64,000 nucleotides of DNA from DOZZ01 sp963792655 (GTDB lineage Bacteria > Acidobacteriota > Terriglobia > Bryobacterales > Bryobacteraceae): assembly GCA_963792655.1 (NCBI GenBank), contig CAWBWU010000003.1, positions 744,001 to 808,000 of the forward strand, read 5' to 3'. Below are positions 26,135-35,558 of this stretch, in pieces (positions within the stretch are counted from its first letter, which is position 1; each line of letters opens with the position of its first letter). Below the pieces are notes generated by a model, which had not been told where the DNA came from, made no database searches, and saw nothing but the letters and a program-made list of their open reading frames with translations. Position numbers and translations under genes: made by a program.

Positions 26135-27046
26135 CTAAACAAGCAAACGCGCTGACTGCTTCAGCGTCAGCACTGGCTCAAACAGATCGCCTACCTTCTC
26201 GAAACGCTTCAGCGCTTCTCCAGGTGACAAGCAAAACCGATCGGGCTGATTGTGCCGCACCATGTCGTCGAGCTCTTCCCACGTGAGGGGCAGCGACACA
26301 AAGGGCCGCTCACGCTTCGCGCGCAGCGAGTACACGCCGACCGTCGTCTTGAAATCGGAGTTCTGGCTCCAGTCGATGAACACTTTGTTCGTGCGAAGGT
26401 GCTTCGCCATCGCGGAGACGATCTGGTCAGGATGTTCGCGGGCCAGCCTGTCGGCAAGAGCGCGCGCATAGGGTTGTGTCTGTTCGTAAGTCACGCGCGT
26501 GTTGAGCGGCGCGTAAACCTGCACTCCCTTTGACCCTGAAAGCTTCGGAAAGGTTTGCAGCCCGGCGCGCGACAGGATGTCTCGCAGCAGGAACGCGACC
26601 TTGGCCGCCGACACCACGTTGTTTCCTTCACCAGGGTCCAGATCAAAGACGATCGACGTGGGCCGGTCGAGGGTCTTGGCGCGATGCAGGAATGGATGCA
26701 GCTCAAGGCTTGCAATGTTCGCGCACCACACCAGCGTCGCGTGATCGTTGATCAGGATGTAGCGGATATCGGGGCCGCCGTTTTTGCGCGGCACCGGCGC
26801 GATCTTCACCCAGTCCGGCGTGAAGCGCGGCGCGTCCTTTTCGTAGAACTTCTTGCCTTCGACACCGTCTGGGAAACGGTTCAGGGTTACCGGACGATCT
26901 TTGAGATGAGGCAGAATCCACTCGGCAACGCGTGCGTAGTAATCGATGACATGCGCTTTCGTGAACCCGGCTGCGGGGTAAAGAACCTTGTCTAAGTTGG
27001 TAAGTGAAACCGTGCGGCCGTCGAGCGTGAGCTGTTGAAGACTCAT
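26135..27046 (-). CDS. ligD: standalone LigD-type primase-polymerase (NHEJ)
   Basis: 303 residues, covering only the archaeo-eukaryotic primase-like polymerase domain of LigD. Seen: LTNLDKVLYPAAGFTKAHVIDYY, RPVTLNRFPDGVEGKKFYEKD, the metal motif IVFDLDPGEG, SGSKGVQVYAPLN, and FIDWSQNSDFKTTV. No ligase or 3'-phosphoesterase domain is attached. With Ku it fills in and aligns ends during non-homologous end joining; the ligase must be encoded elsewhere. It follows the Ku gene by 11 bp in the same direction. Confidence 0.9.
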   Translation of the reverse strand: MSLQQLTLDGRTVSLTNLDKVLYPAAGFTKAHVIDYYARVAEWILPHLKDRPVTLNRFPDGVEGKKFYEKDAPRFTPDWVKIAPVPRKNGGPDIRYILINDHATLVWCANIASLELHPFLHRAKTLDRPTSIVFDLDPGEGNNVVSAAKVAFLLRDILSRAGLQTFPKLSGSKGVQVYAPLNTRVTYEQTQPYARALADRLAREHPDQIVSAMAKHLRTNKVFIDWSQNSDFKTTVGVYSLRAKRERPFVSLPLTWEELDDMVRHNQPDRFCLSPGEALKRFEKVGDLFEPVLTLKQSARLLV

Positions 27047-27057
27047 GCGGCCGGAGC

Positions 27058-28003
27058 CTACCCTGCTTTGCGTGCCGCGCGTTTAGCCTTGGCTGGAGCT
27101 TTCGCGACGCTTTCTTCGCGCACCGGTTTCTTCAACTTCGCAAGCGACGCATGCAGCGCTTCCATGATGTTCGTTACGGGCGCGGCTGTACGCGGTGCTG
27201 CCTCGGCCGGTACAGACGTGGGCTGGCGTTCATCAATCAGCGCCTGCAGCTTCTCGCGATAGGGGTCCTTGTACTTGCTGATATCGAAGTCGCCCGCAAG
27301 CGCATTGACCAGCGTCGTGGCAAGCGTCAGCTCTTTCGGATTGATCTCTTCGGCCGCATGATATTCCTGCTCAGAACGAACTTCATCCGCATAGAACATG
27401 GTGTGCAGCAACAGGCCATGTGCGCCGGGCCGCAACACCACCGTATGCTCACGGCGGTGCATCGCCATGGAAGCAATACCTACATATGCCGCATCGTGGA
27501 GTGCGCGATAGAGCAGCGCGTACGGCTTCTCGCCGCCATTGCCGGGCAGAACAAAATAGGAAGTCTCGAAGTATACGGGATCGATCTGATCGAGCTTCAC
27601 GAATTCCGAGAGCGCGATCTCGGTCGACGTAGGGGCCGCCAGTTGCGCAAGCGCGGTCTTCTCGATTGGTACGTAAACGTCTTTCTGGTACTCGAAAGCG
27701 TGTTCAACGCGTTCGGGTGCAATCGGCAGCGCCGCCTTGCATCGGGGTGTAATGCACGCGCGCACTCTCGCCCTGCAGCACCACCGGTTCGTTCACGGGC
27801 AGCGTATCGAGCATCCGTTGAGGCCGCCAAGTAGCGGGCAACTCCGGTTCATCGTCGTCAAACTGGGCTGATGGCTCCGGAACGGGCGCAGGCCGCGCTA
27901 CCCGTTTCAAAGGAATCTTTTTGGCTCGTGCGGCGGGGGTCAAACGGACAGGTATAGATACCAACCCGAAGCTCAGCCGGCCACTCCAAACGGTAGCTGC
28001 CAT
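27058..28003 (-). CDS. ku: Ku protein (frame-broken)
   Basis: The N-terminus MAATVWSGRLSFGLVSIPVRL is typical of bacterial Ku. The frame is lost at GGGG 27744-27747; removing one base joins RVHYT to RCKAALPIAPERVEHAFEYQK and the rest of the ring (IDPVYFETSYFVLPGNGGEKPYALL split by normal spacing, then LRPGAHGLLLHTMFYADEVR), ending in a Lys/Ala-rich tail (AKAPAKAKRAARKAG). Ku binds DNA ends as a homodimer and recruits LigD. Reconstructed length is about 315 residues, near normal. Adjacent to the LigD polymerase, so a functional NHEJ pair is likely if the break is a sequencing error. Confidence 0.82.
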
Positions 28004-28069
28004 GTTGGCAAACGAGCATCTCAGGTTCCAAAGCGGTCTAGGCCGAAGAGTTGAGATGATAAAGAGGCG

Positions 28070-29710
28070 TTGCGCATCGGTCTAAAACCAGGGGCACTAT
28101 TGGCGAGCGGCGGGGTGCTCATGATGCTGTCGAGTTTCGCCGGTCTTCCTCCGATCCGTTTCGAGAACGCCGTTCGCAGCAGCGGCATTTCGTTCCGCCT
28201 GGATAACTCTGCGACTCCGGACAAGCACCAGGTGGAGACGATGACCGGCGGCGTGGCAATGGTGGATTACAACAACGATGGCCGGCCAGATATTTTTTTA
28301 ATCAACGGCGCGCGCCTGCCCGGGATGAAGAAGACCGGACCTGAATTCTGGAATCGTCTCTACCGGAATGACGGTGGCGGGCACTTCACCGATGTGACGG
28401 AAACGGCAGGTGTGGCGGGCGTAGGTTACTCGATGGGCGTTGCTGCAGGTGATTACGATAACGATGGGAATGAAGATCTGTACGTCACGGGAGTGAACCA
28501 GAACCAGTTGTTGCATAACAACGGCGACGGCACATTCACCGATGTTACAAAGCACGCTGGTGTCAGTCTTGGCGCCGAAGCAGATCACCCGTTTTCTGTG
28601 TCGGCCGGCTGGTTTGACTATGACAACGACGGCTGGCTTGACTTGCTCGTGGTGAACTATGTTCGCATTCCTGCTGTAGAGCCGGCATGTAAGTCAGGGA
28701 ACCTACGCGCTTACTGTTCGCCGGATAGCTTCGCAGGCCAGACGAATACTTTGTTTCACAATAACCATGACGGCACTTTCACCGACGTTTCCGAAACTTC
28801 TGGCATTTCGAAGGTGATCGGCAAAGGAATGGGCGTGGCGTTTGCAGACTATGATGGGGACGGCAATACCGATATCTTTGTTGCCAACGATACCTTCCGT
28901 AATCTGCTCTTTCACAACAACGGGAACGGAACTTTTACCGAAGTCGGTGTACTTGCCGGTGTAGCTTACAACGAAAACGGAAAGTCCATCGCCGGGATGG
29001 GAGCAGACTTCCGTGACGTGAATAATGATGGCCTGCCCGACATCTTCGTCACGGGCACGTTGAACGACACTTTTCCCCTGTTTTACAATCACGGCCGGGA
29101 CTTCACCGATGCCACAAGCGACTCTGGCATCGCTGTGACCAGCGCAAATCTGACTGGCTGGGGCAACGGCATCTTCGATTTCGATAATGACGGCTGGAAA
29201 GATATATTCACTGCAAACGCTGCAATCCTGGATAATTCGGAGCAGATCGACCATCGCCCTTACTGGCTGGCGAATACCGTGTTCCGAAACTCCGGGCGTG
29301 GCCGTTTCTCACGTATTGATATCTCGGCACCCGCCCCACACCGTGGCGCGGCATTCGGTGATTTGAACGGAGATGGGTTGGTCGACGTGGTTGTCAACAA
29401 TCTAAACGCGCCGCCCGAGATCCTCATGAACCGATCGAACACCCTGAACCACTGGCTCATCGTCGATCTGCGGGGAACGCGCAGTAACCGAGACGGACTC
29501 GGGGCGAAGTTGGAGGTGAGCGCGGGCGGCGTCAAACAATACAACCATGCAACGACCAGCGTAGGTTACGCTTCGTCCAGTGATCGACGCGTGCACTTCG
29601 GCCTGGGGAACGCCCGCGTCATCGAACTAGACATCAAGTGGCCTAGCGGCGTGCATCAGCACATGACCAATGTTCGCGCCGATCAGGTACTTAAGGTCGT
29701 GGAACCTTGA
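28070..29710 (+). CDS. secreted CRTAC1-family protein (FG-GAP/VCBS repeats, ASPIC/UnbV)
   Basis: 546 residues, TTG start preceded by AAAGAGG. A signal peptide (residues ~5-25) is followed by at least six FG-GAP/VCBS repeats with calcium-type DxDxDG loops (DYNNDGRPDIF, DYDNDGNEDLY, DYDGDGNTDIF), a predicted beta-propeller. The last ~90 residues form the ASPIC/UnbV domain (SNRDGLGAKLEV, SSSDRRVHFGLG). These proteins are extracytoplasmic and common in Acidobacteria next to TonB receptors; the role, perhaps carbohydrate binding, is unproven. Its end overlaps the TPR gene by 4 bp. Confidence 0.85.
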   Translation: MRIGLKPGALLASGGVLMMLSSFAGLPPIRFENAVRSSGISFRLDNSATPDKHQVETMTGGVAMVDYNNDGRPDIFLINGARLPGMKKTGPEFWNRLYRNDGGGHFTDVTETAGVAGVGYSMGVAAGDYDNDGNEDLYVTGVNQNQLLHNNGDGTFTDVTKHAGVSLGAEADHPFSVSAGWFDYDNDGWLDLLVVNYVRIPAVEPACKSGNLRAYCSPDSFAGQTNTLFHNNHDGTFTDVSETSGISKVIGKGMGVAFADYDGDGNTDIFVANDTFRNLLFHNNGNGTFTEVGVLAGVAYNENGKSIAGMGADFRDVNNDGLPDIFVTGTLNDTFPLFYNHGRDFTDATSDSGIAVTSANLTGWGNGIFDFDNDGWKDIFTANAAILDNSEQIDHRPYWLANTVFRNSGRGRFSRIDISAPAPHRGAAFGDLNGDGLVDVVVNNLNAPPEILMNRSNTLNHWLIVDLRGTRSNRDGLGAKLEVSAGGVKQYNHATTSVGYASSSDRRVHFGLGNARVIELDIKWPSGVHQHMTNVRADQVLKVVEP

Positions 29711-30388
29711 GCGCGCTTGTAGTTTTCCTGTTCTTACTGCAGCTCGCCCCAGACGCGAAGGCTGAAGCGCGCCTGAAGTTGCAAGAGGATCCGCTCAACC
29801 CCGCGATCGAACAGTTGTTGAAGCAAGCCGTATCCGCGGCGCAGAACGATGCCGAAGCCCATTACTTATACGGTCAGTGGGCGATTCTGAACCACCAGGA
29901 AGAGCTTGCTGTTCGCGAAGAAACGCGGGCGATCGCGCTCTCGCCTAAGAACGCGCTCGCACGGATGCAGGCTTATACTTTGATCGGTATCGCCGAAGAT
30001 ACGTTAGACCACGAAGCTAAGGCCCGGGTAGCCTTTCAGAATGCCAGGCAGGCGAACTCTTACACTTGCCCACCCGGATGCTCATACCCTGAATGAGTAC
30101 GCGGCTTTTCTGTTGAAGCGTGGCGACGAGAGCAAGGCCGCTGTGATCGCCGACGAAGTACTACGGCTCGATCCTGATTTCGGCGCTGCTCATCTCATCA
30201 AAGCCAAACTGCTCGAGCGTTCGGGGCATCGAGAGCAGGCCCTGGTGGAAGCGGAAGCCGCGGCGACGCACGCGACAGACCCCGGTGAGGAGCGGTCCGC
30301 ACGAGCATTCCTGGCCCGCGCCTACTTTGCCGCAGGCGAGACAGAGAAAGCAAAGTTTAATCAGAGCTGGGTAGAGCAGCACCACTGA
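29707..30388 (+). CDS. exported TPR protein (frame-broken)
   Basis: A TTG start at 29707 overlaps the CRTAC1 stop. A hydrophobic leader (LVVFLFLLQLA) precedes TPR-like helices (AEAHYLYGQWAILNHQEELA). The frame breaks near 30058-30061; removing one T joins ARQAN to LTLAHPDAHTLNEYAAFLLK and three more TPR units ending WVEQHH. Reconstructed length is about 226 residues. TPR proteins mediate protein contacts; pairing with CRTAC1 proteins is recurrent in Acidobacteria. It faces the next TPR gene end to end, with abutting stops at 30388/30389. Confidence 0.7.
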
Positions 30389-31643
30389 CTATAGATTCGC
30401 CAAACCGGCTTTAACTTCCTCCAGCGTCGGGTCCAAACGCAGCGCCTCTTCGAACTGACTGCGCGCTTCGGCCTTGCGGTTCAGCTGCTGATAAAGAAAG
30501 CCGAGTGCCGCATGGCCGTCACTCGATAGCGGCTGAAATTCAAGGTAGTGCCGGAATGACGCTTCTGCTTTCGCTGGCTGGTTAGTTTGCGAGTAGCTGA
30601 TTCCCAGAGCGAACCACGCTTCATAGAATTTTGGCAGCAATCGCACAATCTCTTCGTAGTGCGGAATCGCTTCCGAGAACTTCTGGGCAGCAAGCAGGGG
30701 CTCCGCAATATTCAGTTGCTCACGCAACGCGCGCCCAAGCGCCTGGCGCTCCTGCACGGCCGATGTCGCATCCACGATGCTTTGAGTTTCCGCCGCCAGC
30801 TTAGCCTGCAGACCCTGACGCCGGTACATGCGCTGCAATACCATGTGCGCGTCAATCCGCTCGGGCGACTCCTTCAGTGCGGACTGCGCGTCTGCTATCG
30901 CTGCGTCCGGCTTATCCAACTTTGCATACAGTAACGATCGCTCGTAATAAGCTTGACTGAGGTGTGGGTCAAGCTCCAGAGCCCGAGTTAACGCCCTTTG
31001 CGCTTCAGCTAACTTGCCATTTTTCGCAAGATACTTTCCATACACCAGAGTAAACCGCCGCATTCGGCGGCTCGGGTGATCGAAGCGCCTCAGCAAACAT
31101 GGCACTTGCATGTTGATCGTCGTCGAGTTCGCTGTAGCTATACGCCAGACTGCCGAGGATCAACGGATTTCTCGAATCCAGCTCGTGCGCACGCTGGAAG
31201 CTGCTGAGCGCATGCTGGGGATCGTTCAGGTCCAAATAGTGACTCCCGAGTGCGGTCCAAACTTCCGCGTCGCGCGGGGCGGATGCCGCAGCACTCGCTA
31301 ACACTTCCTTGGCCTTGGCGTGATCGGCCAAAACCGTGTCGCACAATGCTGCATAGAGCTTTACTGCGGGGATTGCGTCAGGTTGGCGCTTCAGGAAGTC
31401 TTCTAGTTCGATCAGTGCATCGAACGGTTGATTTAGCCTGAGCATACTCTGCGCGTGTGCGACCGCAGCAGGGATGGAATTTGGATCCGTTTGAACTGCG
31501 GCCCGAAACTCAGCTTCGGCATGCTTCCAGTCACTGGCAGCCCGATAGCACTCGCCGGCTTTGAGGTGATCGCGATCGGCGCACGGCGGAGTCGCCGCAT
31601 CAGCCGCGGCGGCCAGCAACATGTAGACAATCACAAGCCGCAT
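30389..31643 (-). CDS. exported TPR protein (frame-broken)
   Basis: MRLVIVYMLLAAAADAA is a short signal peptide. About ten TPR motifs follow (for example AEAQRALTRALELDPHLSQA and EEALRLDPTLEEVKAGL). The frame is lost near the AAA run 31052-31054; removing one base joins PNAAVY to LVYGKYLAKNGKLAEA. Reconstructed length is about 417 residues. It is the likely partner of a surface or periplasmic complex; the TonB receptor gene lies immediately upstream on the same strand, 75 bp away. Confidence 0.72.
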
Positions 31644-31718
31644 GGAAGGACCGGAACCAACATAGCAGACGTGGGGGTGAACATCTGACAGCTGGTTCCG
31701 GAACTACGGCGTCGAGAG

Positions 31719-34700
31719 TTAGAAGACTAGCCTGGCCGAAATTTGCATCCGGCGCTCCACGTTTCCTGCGCTTTGGATAATCCCGAAGTTGTCCGCGCCT
31801 ACGGTGGTGCCGTAAGATCCGAAGCCACGGATGTTGAAGGCGTTCGAGGCTTCTCCGCGTATCTGCAGGAAGTGACCTTCGCCCGGAAGCATGAAGCGCT
31901 TCATCAACGAAAGATCCGTGTTGAAGTTAGACGGTTGGCGAATCGCGCCATAATCGGCGGGAAGCGTCCCGTATGTGAATGACTGCGCAGTGATCACCTT
32001 ACTCGGATCGAAACGCCGCGACCCGGCAACGTCCGGGGCAGGTAACGGCTGCCGAGGTCCGTACAGGACCGTCGTATCGCTTCCGTAACCGCTGTTGTTG
32101 AGGTTATGGTCGCTACTTGTCCAGCTGCCGGCAGTGTACTCAGCGCGCACGTTGTTATTCACGTTGGTGTTGTTGTTGTCGAGGAATAGCGGACGGCCAC
32201 TACGATACAGGCTGACCCCCGAGAATTCCCATCCACCCACCGCGTAATCGAGCAGCGTTTTGCCCATGCTTCCTTGCGGGTTTCCGAGCCAGTGCTTGCC
32301 TCGTCCGAGTGGCAGTTCGTAGGAGTAAGTCAGCGCTAAGCGATGCGTTTCATCCAGCGCGCTTAAACCATAAACTGACGCGACCGTGTCGACACTCTGG
32401 GGCTTCTTGAAGCCCACGCCTCCGCCACAGATACAGCCATTGTTTGCTTCCGGCCCGCCGACGTTATCGGTGCTGCGGCTGAGCGTGTAATTCAGGAGTA
32501 AAGTAAGCCCCTGCGCATAACGCCGCTCAAGCCTGATGTTCATTGCATTGTAATAGGAGCTGCCGAGGTTAGAACCCAGAACGTTCACGGTGCCGTAGTA
32601 CGGCATCAGGAAGTAAAGGTACGCTAACTCCTGCTGCGGACCGACGACGGAGTCTGTCGGCGTCTGGCCGGCCGTGGGGGAAGTCACCAGCGTAGTCAAA
32701 GCAGTCTGATTGCTGGGCGTGAAGAGCGGCTTCGGAAAGCGGCTGATCAGGTTTGGAGCAAGCAGGCCCAGGCCGCGGCTGCCGCTATAGTCAGCTTCGA
32801 TCAGGAACTGATTCGGCAACTGGCGTTGTACGCCCAGGTGCCAATCTTCCTCATGCGGCTGATGGGAGTTCCTGCTAAACGCGCCGGGTCCAATACCGCC
32901 GCTCGACTGCCGGTTAGCCGTAGCGTTGTCGCGGCTGTAACTGGTGACCAGGTCCGCGAACGGATACGGATTCGAAAAGTTCGAGATCAAATGTCGCAAG
33001 CCATCGTTGCTCGCGTGCCAGCCGCCCGGCGCCGCAGCGGCGGAATCGGCCAAAGCAATACCTTGCCCGCCATTCGCCAAACCGTTCGGGTCTCCCGTGG
33101 TGCTTAGATAGAACAGCCCGTAGGAACCACGGAACACCGTGTTGGGCGTAATCTGATATGCCAAGCCGATACGCGGACCGAATTGGTGCGGGTTTACGGT
33201 TTGCCCCGAGCGTCCGGGAAACTCCGGAGTGTTGGCGATGCGCACCGCGCCCTTCGGGAATCCGTTCTTCACCCAGTCAGGCGTGGGCAGTGACGAAGGT
33301 AGTCCAGCGTCGGCAAGTGCCTGCTGGAAGTTGTAACCTGGATTGATATGAAATGCAGATGGCGCATTCTCGTCCCAAAAATAGAGCTTGTCATGACGCT
33401 CGGTAGTGGGCATTTCCAGATCCCAGCGCACGCCCAGGTTCAGAGTTAACTTCCGGTTTACCTTGAAGTCGTCCTGGACATACGCCCCGTTGTAATTCGT
33501 ATTCATTGCCCGCGTAGTTGCGCCAGACGCCAGCGCGCGGTCATTGATACCTAATAAGAATGGTCCAAGGCCGTTCGCGAAGCCTTGATCGTTCCACGAG
33601 TTGTCGACCGCAAAGTGGTTGGTCGGATTTGACTGGAACCGAAATTCACTACTCGCGCTGTTGTAGAAATTGTCGTAGTAGCGGCGGTGCTCATAACCGA
33701 ACTTCACCGTGTGCCGGTTCAGGATCTTGACCATGCTTACGGCCGCGTTATAGGTCGTCGAGTTTGTAACTGCGAGCGCCGCATTATCAGTAATGGTGGT
33801 CCCGCCCATGAAAACCGACTGTACAAACGGTAAGTTGTCGGTACCCAGGATTCTGCGCGTCACTGGATCGAGCGGAATGCCAGCGCTCGAAGTGCCTGCC
33901 GGCAGCAGGCTGCCGCTCGTGTTCGGATCGTGATGAGCCCCAGCGCGAACATTGAACAACACTGTCGGACTGAGGCTCCAGTCATAGTTGATGGTTGTGA
34001 ACAAGCCACCTTTGATGTGGTTTTCAGGAGCTGCCGAAGCCAAACCTCGGCTACGCGTTGTCGCCTGGTCGTCATTGAGAAAGCCGAAGCGGCCGGCGAA
34101 GCGTTGGTTGGCGGTAAAAATCTGGTCCAGCCGGAACGACCACGAATCCGAGTCGTGCATCGTCGAAGTCGGCTGAATGTAATTGCCCTGCGAACTGCTG
34201 CCGGCAATCGGCGCAGTGTTGGGAAGCGGCAGCAAGGCCAGCAGCGCCGCAGCCGTCGGACTAATCCGGCTCGCGGGGACATGTTTGCCGTCTCCACCCA
34301 GCAGTTGCGTCCTGATCCAAACCCCGTCAGCACCCTGCACCTGCGGCCCGTCAGGATCGTACATCAGCGCGGGCGTACCGTTATAGGTGGTGTTAGAAAA
34401 GTCGCCCATCCGCTCTGCCGCCGTCGGGACCGAAGAGACTTGCAAGCTGCCACTCTGAGCAAACTTGTACTTGCGGAAGTCCGAATAGAAGAACGTCCGG
34501 TTCTTGCCGCTGTAGATTTTCGGAATCGAGATAGGCCCGCCGAAGGTGAAGCCAAAATCGTTCTGGCGAAATGGTGTCTTTTTGCCGCCGAGCGCGTTCT
34601 GATACCAGGAGTTTGCATTGAAGGCGTCGTTCTGAAGGTACTCAAACGCCTGCCCGTGATACTGGTTGGTGCCCGACTTGGTAACCAGCTCAACCAGGCC

Positions 34701-35387
34701 GCCCGAAATGCGGCCGTACTCGGCCGAGATGCCGTTCGTAACTACTTTAAACTCCGCGATGTCGTCTTGATTCGGAGTGACGCTCGAGACACCGTGGCCG
34801 CGCCCGGAACTTGCCGGCACGCCGTCGATGAAGTACTCTATGCTGCTGGTGCGTCCGCCGTTGATGCGCGTGTCGCTGCCCCCGCTCGCACGGCTCCCAT
34901 CGCCCTGAACGTTACCTGATATTCGCAGAAGCTGCAGTGGGTCGCGATTCAGCTGCGGCAGGTTCTCGATGAAGTTGTTGGTGATTACCTCGCCGGTCTG
35001 CGCATCCTCCGTTCTTAATTGAACTGCGTCAGCCGAGATCGACACCGTTTCCGCCGCGCTTCCCACCTCAAGCGGAATGTCGACTGTCAACTTGTCCGAG
35101 ACCCGCAGCGTGATCCCGCGCTGTTGGAATTTTTTAAAACCACTATTCTCGGCCGTCACCTCATATTCGCCAGGCGGCAGGTCGAGCGCGTTGTACTCGC
35201 CGCTCGTGCCGGTACTAACAGAGGTCGCGGCGTTCGTGCTCATGTTCGTGATTGTGATCTTCACTGACGGCACCACAGCGCCGCTAGAGTCTGTAACACG
35301 GCCCGCGATGGAACCGTTGCCGCCTTGACCAAACATCAGACTGCAAGCCAGCAAAACGAAACAGGCTATTAGGAACGTTCTTTTCAT
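31719..35387 (-). CDS. Oar-like TonB-dependent receptor with carboxypeptidase-regulatory N-terminus
   Basis: 1222 residues from MKRTFLIACFVLLACSLMFG; I prefer this ATG to one 26 codons upstream because it begins a clean signal peptide. Residues ~25-105 are a carboxypeptidase-D regulatory-like beta domain (GSIAGRVTDSSGAVVPSVKI). The plug domain follows (IENLPQLNRDPLQLL, RINGGRTSSIEYFIDGVP), then a long beta-barrel ending in the outer-membrane signature QISARLVF. No separate TonB box is obvious. Such receptors dominate acidobacterial outer membranes and probably import oligosaccharides or peptides. At over 3.6 kb it has no frame break. Divergent from the regulator gene at 35554. Confidence 0.88.
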   Translation of the reverse strand: MKRTFLIACFVLLACSLMFGQGGNGSIAGRVTDSSGAVVPSVKITITNMSTNAATSVSTGTSGEYNALDLPPGEYEVTAENSGFKKFQQRGITLRVSDKLTVDIPLEVGSAAETVSISADAVQLRTEDAQTGEVITNNFIENLPQLNRDPLQLLRISGNVQGDGSRASGGSDTRINGGRTSSIEYFIDGVPASSGRGHGVSSVTPNQDDIAEFKVVTNGISAEYGRISGGLVELVTKSGTNQYHGQAFEYLQNDAFNANSWYQNALGGKKTPFRQNDFGFTFGGPISIPKIYSGKNRTFFYSDFRKYKFAQSGSLQVSSVPTAAERMGDFSNTTYNGTPALMYDPDGPQVQGADGVWIRTQLLGGDGKHVPASRISPTAAALLALLPLPNTAPIAGSSSQGNYIQPTSTMHDSDSWSFRLDQIFTANQRFAGRFGFLNDDQATTRSRGLASAAPENHIKGGLFTTINYDWSLSPTVLFNVRAGAHHDPNTSGSLLPAGTSSAGIPLDPVTRRILGTDNLPFVQSVFMGGTTITDNAALAVTNSTTYNAAVSMVKILNRHTVKFGYEHRRYYDNFYNSASSEFRFQSNPTNHFAVDNSWNDQGFANGLGPFLLGINDRALASGATTRAMNTNYNGAYVQDDFKVNRKLTLNLGVRWDLEMPTTERHDKLYFWDENAPSAFHINPGYNFQQALADAGLPSSLPTPDWVKNGFPKGAVRIANTPEFPGRSGQTVNPHQFGPRIGLAYQITPNTVFRGSYGLFYLSTTGDPNGLANGGQGIALADSAAAAPGGWHASNDGLRHLISNFSNPYPFADLVTSYSRDNATANRQSSGGIGPGAFSRNSHQPHEEDWHLGVQRQLPNQFLIEADYSGSRGLGLLAPNLISRFPKPLFTPSNQTALTTLVTSPTAGQTPTDSVVGPQQELAYLYFLMPYYGTVNVLGSNLGSSYYNAMNIRLERRYAQGLTLLLNYTLSRSTDNVGGPEANNGCICGGGVGFKKPQSVDTVASVYGLSALDETHRLALTYSYELPLGRGKHWLGNPQGSMGKTLLDYAVGGWEFSGVSLYRSGRPLFLDNNNTNVNNNVRAEYTAGSWTSSDHNLNNSGYGSDTTVLYGPRQPLPAPDVAGSRRFDPSKVITAQSFTYGTLPADYGAIRQPSNFNTDLSLMKRFMLPGEGHFLQIRGEASNAFNIRGFGSYGTTVGADNFGIIQSAGNVERRMQISARLVF

Positions 35388-35536
35388 CGGAGAATCTCCC
35401 GTTTCCGCGCTCATCGTTGAGGCGCACGCCACTTCAGACCCACGGACGAGCGACCGCGCACACATTTGCCGGTGATATACTCGCCCTACCGGTTCTCAAC
35501 TAGTTCATCGGGAGTTTGCTCACAATTAAAGGGGAA

Positions 35537-35558
35537 TTCACAGTAACTTAACTGTGAA
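35537..35558. promoter_or_regulatory. 22-bp palindrome, candidate operator
   Basis: Arms TTCACAGT and ACTGTGAA flank a 6-base centre (AACTTA); one more A/T pair extends it outward (35536/35559). It lies in the divergent region between the TonB receptor and the regulator gene, and covers the regulator's GTG start at 35554. This fits an operator for a dimeric DNA-binding protein, possibly the regulator itself. Confidence 0.5.

Noticed and set aside
33930..34919. 329-codon open frame on the plus strand
   Set aside because: Antisense to the plug and barrel of the TonB receptor; no motif or ribosome site.
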